This document shows positions 1-6,887 of a DNA stretch of 11,750 nt, one piece after another (within the stretch, counting starts at the first letter, position 1; every line of letters begins with the position of its first letter). This DNA is from Pseudomonadota bacterium (GTDB taxonomy: Bacteria; Pseudomonadota; Alphaproteobacteria; Rhizobiales; Rhizobiaceae). Both the position numbers and the translations under genes were made by a program. The notes under the pieces are model-generated. The model did not search any database. It was not told the origin of the DNA and saw nothing but the letters and a program-made list of their open reading frames with translations. The stretch lies in contig JAEXMK010000187.1 of the NCBI GenBank assembly GCA_023444445.1, positions 1 through 11,750 of the forward strand. Reading direction: 5' to 3'.

Positions 1-1
1 C

Positions 2-1699
2 AGGGATAGCCTGGAAAATAGCTCGCTTCTTCTGGCCGACAAGGACAACCCTGCCTCCGGCGATCTCGGCCTTCTGATAAAGGCGCGGGATGACAGGGAC
101 AGGCTGATCGCGGCACTTTATGAAAACGCCCGTTACGGCGGCATCGTCAATGTCACAGTGGCCGGGAAAAACGTTGACGACCTGCCTCCCAACCCGGTTT
201 TCGATCACAGCGCGCCCGTACCCGTAGTCATATCAGTGACGCCGGGCCCGAAATTCACGCTCGGCAACGTACGCCTTGAGGGTGATGTAACGGGCCGAAA
301 TCTTGAGGAATACGGCCTGATCAACGGCGGCGATGCCGGATCGCTGGCAATCATCCGCGCCGGCAACAAGTTGATCGATGATCTGAAGGCGGAAGGCCGG
401 CCGCTCGCGAAACTGACGAAACGCGAGGCCGTCGCAAACCATGCGACGAATACCGTCGACATTACGATGGCGGCCGAAGGTGGCCCCGTTGCGCCGCTCG
501 GTGCAGTCACCGTCACCGGTGAAAAAACCGTCGATGGCGACTTCATCCGCCGTTATTCGCGCCTCAATGGCGGCGAGCCATATTCGCCGGAAAAGCTGCG
601 CAAGGCCGCCGACCGCCTGCGCCAGCTCGGCGTCTTTTCCAGCCTGACGATCAAGGAAGCTGGAACGCTTGCCCGCGACGGCTCCATCCCGCTCACCATC
701 GAAGTGTCCGAAGGCAAGCACCGTTATTTCGGTGTCGGCGCGCAATATTCCACCACGGAAGGCATCGGCCTCCAGGGGTATTGGGGCCACAGGAACCTCT
801 TCGGACAGGCGGAATCGCTACGTATCGAAGGCTCGGTCTCGCGCATCGCCGAGGCATCGAGCATCGACGGCATGGATTATTCGGCGGGCATCACTTTCAC
901 CAAGCCCGGCATGTTCAATCCGCGCACCACATTCAAGACCAGCGTGATTGCCAAGACCGAGCATCCCGATACCTATGAAGCCAAGACGCTGACGGGCACG
1001 GCCGGTTTCGCCTATGAGCTGAACGACACCGATACGGCTGCGGCCGGCCTCGAGGTGCAATGGGCCAACACCGACGACGCTTTCGGCAAGAACGAATATC
1101 TGACCACATCGATACCGCTTGAATTCGTTCGCGATACACGCGACGACAAGCTGAATCCCACCGAAGGTTTTCGGGCATCTCTTGCCGCCAAGCCGAGCTA
1201 TGAGGCGCTGAACGGTACGTTCTTCTCCTCCTTCGAGGGCTCCATCACCGGTTACAAGGGGCTTGGTGCAGAAGACAGGCTTATCATGGCCGGAAAGCTC
1301 TCTGGTGGCGTTCTGGTGGGTGGCAGCGATCTGCAGGACATTCCAACCACACGGCGCTTTTACGCCGGTGGCGGCGGATCGGTGCGCGGCTACAGCTACC
1401 AGGAAATTTCGCCCTATAATGCAGCGGGTGACGCGACCGGCGGTCGCTCCTATGTGGTCGGCTCCGTTGAGGCCCGCATCAAGGTCACCGATACGATCGG
1501 CATCGTGCCCTTCATCGATGCCGGTGTGGTTTCGGATGAGGTCACTCCCGATTTTTCCGATATCCGGGCTGGTGCCGGTATCGGTCTGCGTTACGCGACG
1601 CCCTTCGGGCCTCTGCGTCTCGATGTCGCCATGCCGCTTGAAAAATACGACGGCGGCAACAATTTCGGCATTTATGCTGGCATCGGCCAGTCTTTTTAA
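2..1699 (+). CDS. tamA: TamA, Omp85-family outer-membrane component of the translocation and assembly module (5' end outside the window)
   Basis: TamA sits in the outer membrane and works with TamB in assembling or inserting outer-membrane proteins; TamB has also been linked to phospholipid transport. The frame is open to the left edge, so the true start, the signal peptide and part of the first POTRA domain are missing; the GTG at 158 is only an internal codon. About 565 residues are visible. In window numbering, the end of one POTRA is followed by POTRA-like units at about 85-162 (starting FTLGNVRLEG) and 164-235 (APLGAVTVTG to LTIEVSEG). The barrel begins near residue 240 (YFGVGAQYS) and runs to the end. 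The Omp85 hallmark VRGY lies at 1382-1393 within a Gly-rich stretch, and the protein ends in Phe, as outer-membrane barrels usually do. tamB follows after 45 bases on the same strand, which supports TamA over BamA. BamA is the main alternative, but BamA has five POTRAs and different neighbours. Confidence 0.9.
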   Translation, partial: RDSLENSSLLLADKDNPASGDLGLLIKARDDRDRLIAALYENARYGGIVNVTVAGKNVDDLPPNPVFDHSAPVPVVISVTPGPKFTLGNVRLEGDVTGRNLEEYGLINGGDAGSLAIIRAGNKLIDDLKAEGRPLAKLTKREAVANHATNTVDITMAAEGGPVAPLGAVTVTGEKTVDGDFIRRYSRLNGGEPYSPEKLRKAADRLRQLGVFSSLTIKEAGTLARDGSIPLTIEVSEGKHRYFGVGAQYSTTEGIGLQGYWGHRNLFGQAESLRIEGSVSRIAEASSIDGMDYSAGITFTKPGMFNPRTTFKTSVIAKTEHPDTYEAKTLTGTAGFAYELNDTDTAAAGLEVQWANTDDAFGKNEYLTTSIPLEFVRDTRDDKLNPTEGFRASLAAKPSYEALNGTFFSSFEGSITGYKGLGAEDRLIMAGKLSGGVLVGGSDLQDIPTTRRFYAGGGGSVRGYSYQEISPYNAAGDATGGRSYVVGSVEARIKVTDTIGIVPFIDAGVVSDEVTPDFSDIRAGAGIGLRYATPFGPLRLDVAMPLEKYDGGNNFGIYAGIGQSF

Positions 1700-1744
1700 A
1701 CGCCGCAGTCGAACACCCTTGCAACAGAGTGTAGTTTACCCTTG

Positions 1745-4700
1745 ATGAAAACGTTGATTCGATTGCTGAGATGGCTGGGTTACGCTGCACTGTTCTGCGT
1801 GGTGCTGGTGTTGCTTGCAGCGCTGTTTGTCGGTTTTACGCCGATGGGCGCCCGGATTGCGGCAAAGCAGATTGCATCACTCGTATCGACACCCGATCAG
1901 ACGATCGAGATTTCTCCTCCGGCGGGCCTTCTGACCGGCCGGCTGCGGCTTGATAATGTCACCCTTTCCGACCGGCAGGGCCCTTATGCCCGCGTGAACC
2001 AGATCGCCGTCGACTGGTCGCCGCTGTCGCTGCTTGCCGGCACCTTCCATGCCGATCGTGTCTCGGCTGCATCGGTCGATGTCGAGCGCCAACCAATGCC
2101 CGCTCAGCAGACGACCGGCAAAAGCTCCGGCAATTCTTCGCTTCCTGTTGAAATCGTCATCGATAATTTCAACTTTCCGAACATCGGCCTTGGGCAATCA
2201 CTTCTCGGCCGCCCCTTCGATCTGACGGTGGAAGGCAACCTCAAGGCCGCCCAGGACGACATGCGGCTTTCACTGACCGCTCACAGGCGCAATGCCGTGG
2301 ATGCGGAGATCAATGCCGACGTTGCTTTCCTGCCGAATGAGAACGTGCTGAAGCTGAAAGCGGAGATGAAGGAACCCGAAGGCGGCCTGCTCGCTACGCT
2401 GCTTTCGCTTCCTGGCACGCCTGCGGTGGCGATAGACCTCAATGGCGAAGGCCCGCTTTCCAACTGGACGGGCACGCTGCGCGGCAATGTCGCCGGCAAT
2501 GCGGTGGTCAACGTCACCGGTCGTCATCTCCTTGGTGACGACGGAACGCGCCGTATCGAGATTGCGGGCGGCGGTAAGCCCGATCTGCTGCTTCCACCTG
2601 CCTTCCGCCAGCTTTTTGCCGGTGAGACGAAGCTTGATGCGAATGCCACACTCTCCCCGCAGGGCCGCATCGAAATCGGCAGCAGTACGCTTGAGACCGG
2701 CACACTGCTGCTGACGGCATCGGGCACCGTCGATCCGAACGGCCAGAACGATCTTGCCGCTAATCTCATCGGCACCGCCGGCCCCGTGGATTTCCGCTGG
2801 CCGCTCGGCAATGGTGAAATCCAGGCCCTCATCAACGGCCTTGATCTTTCCCTGAAGGGTGGCGCAGACGCCGCTCACCTCAACACCACCGTTTCCCTGC
2901 GCAGCCTTGCGCTACCACAGGGCCGGCTTGGCGATGTCAAACTGACCGCGGAGAGCACCGATCTCAATATCGCCAACCGCAGCGGCACGATCGCCACCGT
3001 CCTGTCGGTGGCGCAATCATCCTTTGTCAGTCCCGATATCGACCGGCTGGTACGTGCACCTCTCACCATCAAGGCACCGCTCAGCCTCACCTCGTCCGCC
3101 ATCGGTTTTAACGGAGCGACGCTGGAAAGTGCGAGTGTCGGCGGCACACTGAACGGCAATTTCGATCTCGCCGACAACCACCTGACCTCAAGCGTTCAAC
3201 TCTTTGCGCTGCCCGCCACGCTTCCGCCCTCGCTCGCGGAAAAATTCGACACGACCATCGCCCTCCAGGGGGATATCGACCTGATCATCGGCGGACGCAC
3301 CAGCGTCGAGAACCTCGTCATCAAGTCCGGTACGATCGAGGCGGCAGGGAATGTCAGCCTCGAAAATGAGGAACTGAAAGCCGATCTGACAGGTAAGTTC
3401 CCCGCGCTCGAAAAGCTGACGCCGCAGGCGAAGGGCCTCGCCGATTTTGCGATCGAGGCCAGCGGCGCGCTTGCCGCACCCGATTTTAACGTGACCCTGA
3501 GTTCTGAAAGTGCCGTCCTTGCCGGGCGAAAACTCGAAGCACTGAAGGTCAATGCCGCCGGCAAGGCCGACCCGGCCGCACCGCAGGCAAAGCTGACGGC
3601 CAGCGGCAGCCTCGACCGGCAGAAGATCGACGCCAACGCCAATGTGGTGCAGACCGAAAATGGCACGGCAATACCCGAACTTCATATTGCGGTGGGTCGC
3701 AACATCTTGGACGGGAAGCTGCAATTTTCGCAGCAGTTCCTGCCGACGGGCAATCTCTCCTTCGATTTCCCCGATCTCGCCCTGTTGGCCGCACTCGCCG
3801 CCCAGCAGGCGGATGGCGATATTGCCGGCGATATCGCGCTGAGCAATGCCAATGGCAAGATCGCAGCAACGATAAAGGCAAATGGCGGCAGCATCCGCCA
3901 AGGCGCGACGACGATTTCAAAGCTGGCCGCCGATATTTCCATCGATGACCTTCAGGCGCTCGCCATCAATGGCAAGGTCAGCGCCGACAGCGTTAATACC
4001 GGAACGGCTGCGATTTTAGGCCTGAATGCCACCATCGGACATTCCGGCACGATGACCGCGTTCGATGTCACGGGCCGTTATGACAATGCGCCGCTGGTGG
4101 TGAAAGGCAGCGCGGATACTGGCGGATCACCGATGACGGTGCGGGTCGACGCCTTTTCGGCAGCACCCAGGGGAATTCCGGTGCGGCTTGAAAAACCAAG
4201 CACCATCGCCGTCCAGAACGGCACGGCTCGAATCACCGATCTGACCATCATCACTGGAGATGGGCGTGTGGTGGTCAACGGTACCGCCGGCTCGACCCTC
4301 GATATCAAGGCTGATATCCGCTCGCTTCCCGCGAACCTGGCAAACGCCTTTGCTGCGGGGCTGGATGCAGCAGGCAGCATATCCGGCACGGTCAGCGCCA
4401 AGGGTGCGGCATCCGACCCCTCGGTTGATTATGACTTGAACTGGGCCAATGCCGAGGTCGCGCAGACCCGCGCCGCGGGGCTCGCGGCACTCGGCATCAA
4501 GGCGAGCGGCCGGTTTGCCGGCGGCAGCCTGCAGATCGACACCAACGTGAGCGGTCAGGGCGGCATGTCCCTTTCCGGCGGCGGCTCGCTTGGCATCGCC
4601 GGCAATCGCCCGCTTTCCATGGCTTTTTCCGGTCGGCTGCCTTTCACCGCCGTTGCCGCGCAAACCGCAGCACAGGGCCTGGATGTGGACGGTACTGCCA

Positions 4701-5905
4701 CCATCGACGTCAAGATCTCCGGCACCGCTTCCGCACCTGTCGTGACCGGCAGCATCACCACCGATGGCACACGCCTGACAGATGTGCGCCGGAACCTGAC
4801 GATCAATGGCCTGGGCGCAACCGTCACCTTCGATCGCGACCGTGCCGTCATTTCCAGATTGACGGGTAAGCTCGCCGGTGGCGGAACGATCTCGGGCACC
4901 GGCAACATCGGCATAACCGGCGGCTCTGGTTTTCCCGCCGATATTTTGATCACGCTCGATCGCGCCGGTTATAATGACGGCACGCTGGTGACGACGGTGG
5001 TGAGCGGCACGCTGACTCTGAAAGGGCCGCTGCTGAATTCGCCCATACTCGGTGGCAACCTCACTCTCGACAGAAGCGCCATCACCATTCCTGAGAAACT
5101 TCCGGCCTCGCTGACGGAGATCGATGTCAAGCACAAGAACGCGCCGCCAAGAGTGCGCGCTCAGGCCAAGGCACTCGGAGCAGACCAGGGCGGAAGCGGC
5201 AGTTCCTCCACCATCAATCTCGATCTCAAGGTAAACGCGCCGAGCGGCATCTTCGTGCGCGGCCGAGGCATTGATGCCGAACTGACCGGCAATCTGACCA
5301 TCCGCGGCACCGCCGCCGCTCCCGTCATCTCGGGCGGCTTTGAAATGCGCCGTGGCCGGCTGGAAATCCTCACTCGCCGGCTGGATTTCACAACGGGCAA
5401 TATCACCTTCGGTGGCGGCCTTGTCCCGGTTCTCGATATGAAGGCGGACTCGACGGTCGGTTCGACCACCGTCACCGTATCTGTTTCCGGCAACGCCAAC
5501 GACCCGACCTTTGCCTTCTCGTCTGCCCCTGCCCTGCCGCAGGACGAGGTGATGGCACAGCTGATTTTCGGACAGTCCATGTCGAAACTCTCTGCCCTGC
5601 AGATCGCGCGGCTTGCCGATGCCGCCGCTCAGCTGGCCGGTGGACGCTCCACCTCGCTATTCGACAAGCTTAGAAGCAATCTCGGCGTTGACGATCTCGA
5701 TATTTCCACGGATTCCGAGGGACAGGCCCGTGTTTCCGCCGGTAAGTATCTCAATGAAAGAACCTATCTCGAGCTTCAGCAAAGCGGTGATTCCGGCGCA
5801 AAAGCGATCATCAACCTCGATGTCGGGCGCGGCGTGAAGCTGCGCGGCGAAGCAGGCGGCAATGGCGAAGGCGCGGCCGGGATATTTTACGAGAAGGAAT
5901 ATTGA
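1745..5905 (+). CDS. tamB: TamB, translocation and assembly module inner-membrane/periplasmic protein (DUF490)
   Basis: TamB spans the periplasm as a long beta-rich groove, anchored in the inner membrane and contacting TamA at the outer membrane. The product is 1386 residues. Near the N-terminus (about residues 12-31) there is one uncleaved-looking hydrophobic helix after a basic start (MKTLIRLLRWLG). The rest is a long run of short amphipathic beta strands rich in Gly, Ala, Thr, Asp and Asn, typical of the AsmA/TamB fold. The last roughly 350 residues match the conserved TamB domain, including FVRGRGIDAELTG, GGFEMRRGRLEILTRRLDF, PALPQDEVMAQLIFG and a LGVDDLDI stretch near the end. The ATG at 1745 was chosen over the in-frame TTG just before it at 1742; neither has a good ribosome-binding site, only a purine-rich run near 1724-1731. 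It probably depends on transcription, and perhaps translation, from tamA. Length and layout are normal for alphaproteobacterial TamB. Confidence 0.93.
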   Translation: MKTLIRLLRWLGYAALFCVVLVLLAALFVGFTPMGARIAAKQIASLVSTPDQTIEISPPAGLLTGRLRLDNVTLSDRQGPYARVNQIAVDWSPLSLLAGTFHADRVSAASVDVERQPMPAQQTTGKSSGNSSLPVEIVIDNFNFPNIGLGQSLLGRPFDLTVEGNLKAAQDDMRLSLTAHRRNAVDAEINADVAFLPNENVLKLKAEMKEPEGGLLATLLSLPGTPAVAIDLNGEGPLSNWTGTLRGNVAGNAVVNVTGRHLLGDDGTRRIEIAGGGKPDLLLPPAFRQLFAGETKLDANATLSPQGRIEIGSSTLETGTLLLTASGTVDPNGQNDLAANLIGTAGPVDFRWPLGNGEIQALINGLDLSLKGGADAAHLNTTVSLRSLALPQGRLGDVKLTAESTDLNIANRSGTIATVLSVAQSSFVSPDIDRLVRAPLTIKAPLSLTSSAIGFNGATLESASVGGTLNGNFDLADNHLTSSVQLFALPATLPPSLAEKFDTTIALQGDIDLIIGGRTSVENLVIKSGTIEAAGNVSLENEELKADLTGKFPALEKLTPQAKGLADFAIEASGALAAPDFNVTLSSESAVLAGRKLEALKVNAAGKADPAAPQAKLTASGSLDRQKIDANANVVQTENGTAIPELHIAVGRNILDGKLQFSQQFLPTGNLSFDFPDLALLAALAAQQADGDIAGDIALSNANGKIAATIKANGGSIRQGATTISKLAADISIDDLQALAINGKVSADSVNTGTAAILGLNATIGHSGTMTAFDVTGRYDNAPLVVKGSADTGGSPMTVRVDAFSAAPRGIPVRLEKPSTIAVQNGTARITDLTIITGDGRVVVNGTAGSTLDIKADIRSLPANLANAFAAGLDAAGSISGTVSAKGAASDPSVDYDLNWANAEVAQTRAAGLAALGIKASGRFAGGSLQIDTNVSGQGGMSLSGGGSLGIAGNRPLSMAFSGRLPFTAVAAQTAAQGLDVDGTATIDVKISGTASAPVVTGSITTDGTRLTDVRRNLTINGLGATVTFDRDRAVISRLTGKLAGGGTISGTGNIGITGGSGFPADILITLDRAGYNDGTLVTTVVSGTLTLKGPLLNSPILGGNLTLDRSAITIPEKLPASLTEIDVKHKNAPPRVRAQAKALGADQGGSGSSSTINLDLKVNAPSGIFVRGRGIDAELTGNLTIRGTAAAPVISGGFEMRRGRLEILTRRLDFTTGNITFGGGLVPVLDMKADSTVGSTTVTVSVSGNANDPTFAFSSAPALPQDEVMAQLIFGQSMSKLSALQIARLADAAAQLAGGRSTSLFDKLRSNLGVDDLDISTDSEGQARVSAGKYLNERTYLELQQSGDSGAKAIINLDVGRGVKLRGEAGGNGEGAAGIFYEKEY

Positions 5906-5939
5906 GACGGCTTCGCATTTAGGTTTGCGAAACCATCTC
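5904..5939 (+). other. Imperfect hairpin overlapping the tamB stop codon
   Basis: Arms at 5904-5917 (gagacggcttcgca) and 5926-5939 (tgcgaaaccatctc) pair at 12 of 14 positions around an 8-base loop. It starts inside the tamB stop codon. No run of T follows on either strand, so it does not look like a standard intrinsic terminator. It could protect the 3' end of the tamAB message or give weak termination. No other tamB terminator is visible before cheW. Confidence 0.35.
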
Positions 5940-5963
5940 GTGGTACGACTCTTCCATTGAAGA

Positions 5964-5980
5964 CGGAAATAGTATTTCCG
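5964..5980. promoter_or_regulatory. Perfect 7-base dyad in the cheW upstream region
   Basis: The arms cggaaat (5964-5970) and atttccg (5974-5980) are perfect reverse complements around a 3-base centre. It lies about 94 bases before the cheW start, in the noncoding gap after tamB. It could be an operator or a small hairpin in the leader. I could not place a convincing -35/-10 pair next to it, so its role is a guess. Confidence 0.3.
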
Positions 5981-6018
5981 GCTGTTCAGGCACCAGGCAG
6001 AACGCCAAACCCGCATAT

Positions 6019-6038
6019 GCAAGTGTCGGTGCACTTGC
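6019..6038 (+). other. Hairpin in the cheW leader
   Basis: The arms gcaagtg (6019-6025) and cacttgc (6032-6038) are perfect reverse complements with a 6-base loop. The hairpin ends 22 bases before the cheW ribosome-binding site (6061-6066). It may be a structure in the 5' untranslated region; nothing shows that it is regulatory. Confidence 0.3.
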
Positions 6039-6073
6039 GCCGGCCTCCACAGCGAGCATTGGGAAGAATTCTG

Positions 6074-6550
6074 ATGGCAATGATTAACTCTACCAATTTT
6101 GGCGGTGAGACGCTCGAAATCATCGCATTCCGCCTGCATGATCAGGAGTTCTGCGTGAAGACGACGACCATTCGCGAAATTCGCGGCTGGGCGCCTTCCA
6201 CGCCCATTCCCCACGCACCGAAAGATGTCATCGGTGTCATGAACCTGCGCGGCTCGGTCATTCCGATCATCGATCTGGCCCACAAGCTCGGCATGAAGAG
6301 CACCGTCGCCAATGAACGAAGCGCCATCGTGGTGGCGGAAGTGCACAACATGGTTATCGGCATGCTTGTCGACCGCGTTTCCGATATCCTCACGATCCCG
6401 GCAAACCAGGTGCAGCCCGTTCCGGAAATCTCCGCCTCTTTCGACAAGTCCTATTCCGAAGGCATCATCGCCAACGAACACGGTATGATCTGCTTCCTGA
6501 ACCTCGCTAAGATGTTCAAGGGAACCGAAGCCGAAGACCTTGCAGCCTGA
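6074..6550 (+). CDS. cheW: CheW chemotaxis coupling protein (orphan copy)
   Basis: CheW links chemoreceptors to the histidine kinase CheA in cytoplasmic signalling arrays. The 158-residue product is the normal length for a single CheW domain. The domain runs from about residue 13 (TLEIIAFRLHDQEFCV) to 150 and carries the hallmark VMNLRGSVIPIIDL at 55-68, plus the later segments VAEVHNMVIGMLVDRVSDIL and EGIIANEHGMICFLNL. The ATG at 6074 was chosen because GGGAAG at 6061-6066 lies 7 bases upstream. A second ATG at 6080 is possible, while an upstream in-frame TTG at 5957 gives a Pro/Arg-rich extension that does not look like CheW. No cheA, cheY, cheR or cheB is nearby, so this is an orphan gene outside a main che operon. 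It is followed by its own terminator and then by a receptor gene that is its likely partner. From memory it corresponds to cheW2 of Agrobacterium C58. Confidence 0.95.
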   Translation: MAMINSTNFGGETLEIIAFRLHDQEFCVKTTTIREIRGWAPSTPIPHAPKDVIGVMNLRGSVIPIIDLAHKLGMKSTVANERSAIVVAEVHNMVIGMLVDRVSDILTIPANQVQPVPEISASFDKSYSEGIIANEHGMICFLNLAKMFKGTEAEDLAA

Positions 6551-6608
6551 TCAGGTGATTACAGTCTGAAGCAAGTGTTTCACAGCTGTCATCGACAACA
6601 GAACCAGA

Positions 6609-6634
6609 CCGCCGGACCCTCCGGCGGTTTTTTT
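6609..6634 (+). terminator. Intrinsic terminator after cheW
   Basis: The perfect 7-base stem ccgccgg (6609-6615) and ccggcgg (6621-6627) has a 5-base loop and is followed by seven T at 6628-6634. It lies 58 bases past the cheW stop, so cheW is probably transcribed separately from the downstream receptor. Confidence 0.92.
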
Positions 6635-6637
6635 ATT

Positions 6638-6666
6638 TTGTCGTTCGCCTCACAACTTAAATAAGA
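6638..6666 (+). promoter_or_regulatory. Possible promoter for the PAS chemoreceptor gene
   Basis: TTGTCG at 6638-6643 and ATAAGA at 6661-6666 are separated by 17 bases and lie just after the cheW terminator in an AT-rich stretch. The match to the sigma-70 consensus is only partial, and other pairings are possible. If correct, transcription would start close to the inverted repeat at 6670-6699 and leave a leader of roughly 210 bases. Confidence 0.25.
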
Positions 6667-6669
6667 ACA

Positions 6670-6699
6670 TTTTAATATTATTGATGTCTAATATTAAAA
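6670..6699. promoter_or_regulatory. Perfect 11-base AT-rich inverted repeat upstream of the chemoreceptor gene
   Basis: The arms ttttaatatta (6670-6680) and taatattaaaa (6689-6699) are perfect reverse complements separated by 8 bases. All arm positions are A or T in an otherwise GC-rich region. The spacing between half-site centres is about 19 bases, nearly two DNA turns, as for many dimeric regulators. It lies between the cheW terminator and the chemoreceptor, so it most likely serves the latter. As RNA the stem would be weak, and no T run follows it. Binding of a regulator is an inference. Confidence 0.5.
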
Positions 6700-6781
6700 G
6701 CCGCCGAACAGTACCTCACCCGCATCTTATCCGCCCGGGTCCGATAGCTGACGAAGGCCACAAAAGTCGCAAGTGCCTACC

Positions 6782-6800
6782 TTGCCGCCCGTGGCGGCAA
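6782..6800 (+). other. Perfect hairpin in the chemoreceptor leader
   Basis: The arms ttgccgcc (6782-6789) and ggcggcaa (6793-6800) are perfect reverse complements with a 3-base loop. It stands 87 bases before the chosen start codon of the receptor gene. No T run follows, so it is not an ordinary terminator. The roughly 190 bases between the inverted repeat and the start codon otherwise hold nothing I recognise; I see no known riboswitch pattern. Confidence 0.45.
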
Positions 6801-6887
6801 AACCTGTCTGTTGTTCAACATGATACGGCGTGGACCACACCTTGGGTGCTGCGAGCCGCTCCGTCGACCGATATTTGGGGGACGTTA

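Noticed and set aside
4127..5134. Long open frame on the - strand (335 codons) inside tamB
   Set aside because: Antisense to tamB, with biased Arg/Gly/Asp composition and no recognisable domain; explained by codon bias of the real gene.
5957..6073. Upstream in-frame TTG start for cheW
   Set aside because: It adds 39 residues unlike CheW and crosses two dyads, whereas the ATG at 6074 has a ribosome-binding site at proper spacing.
6681..6887. Upstream in-frame TTG/ATG start for the chemoreceptor
   Set aside because: The added 69 residues look non-coding, begin inside the inverted repeat, and lack a ribosome-binding site; the ATG at 6888 has a clear one.
6700..6887. Cyclic-di-GMP or other known riboswitch in the chemoreceptor leader
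   Set aside because: I could not find the conserved core of any riboswitch class; only a simple hairpin is visible.
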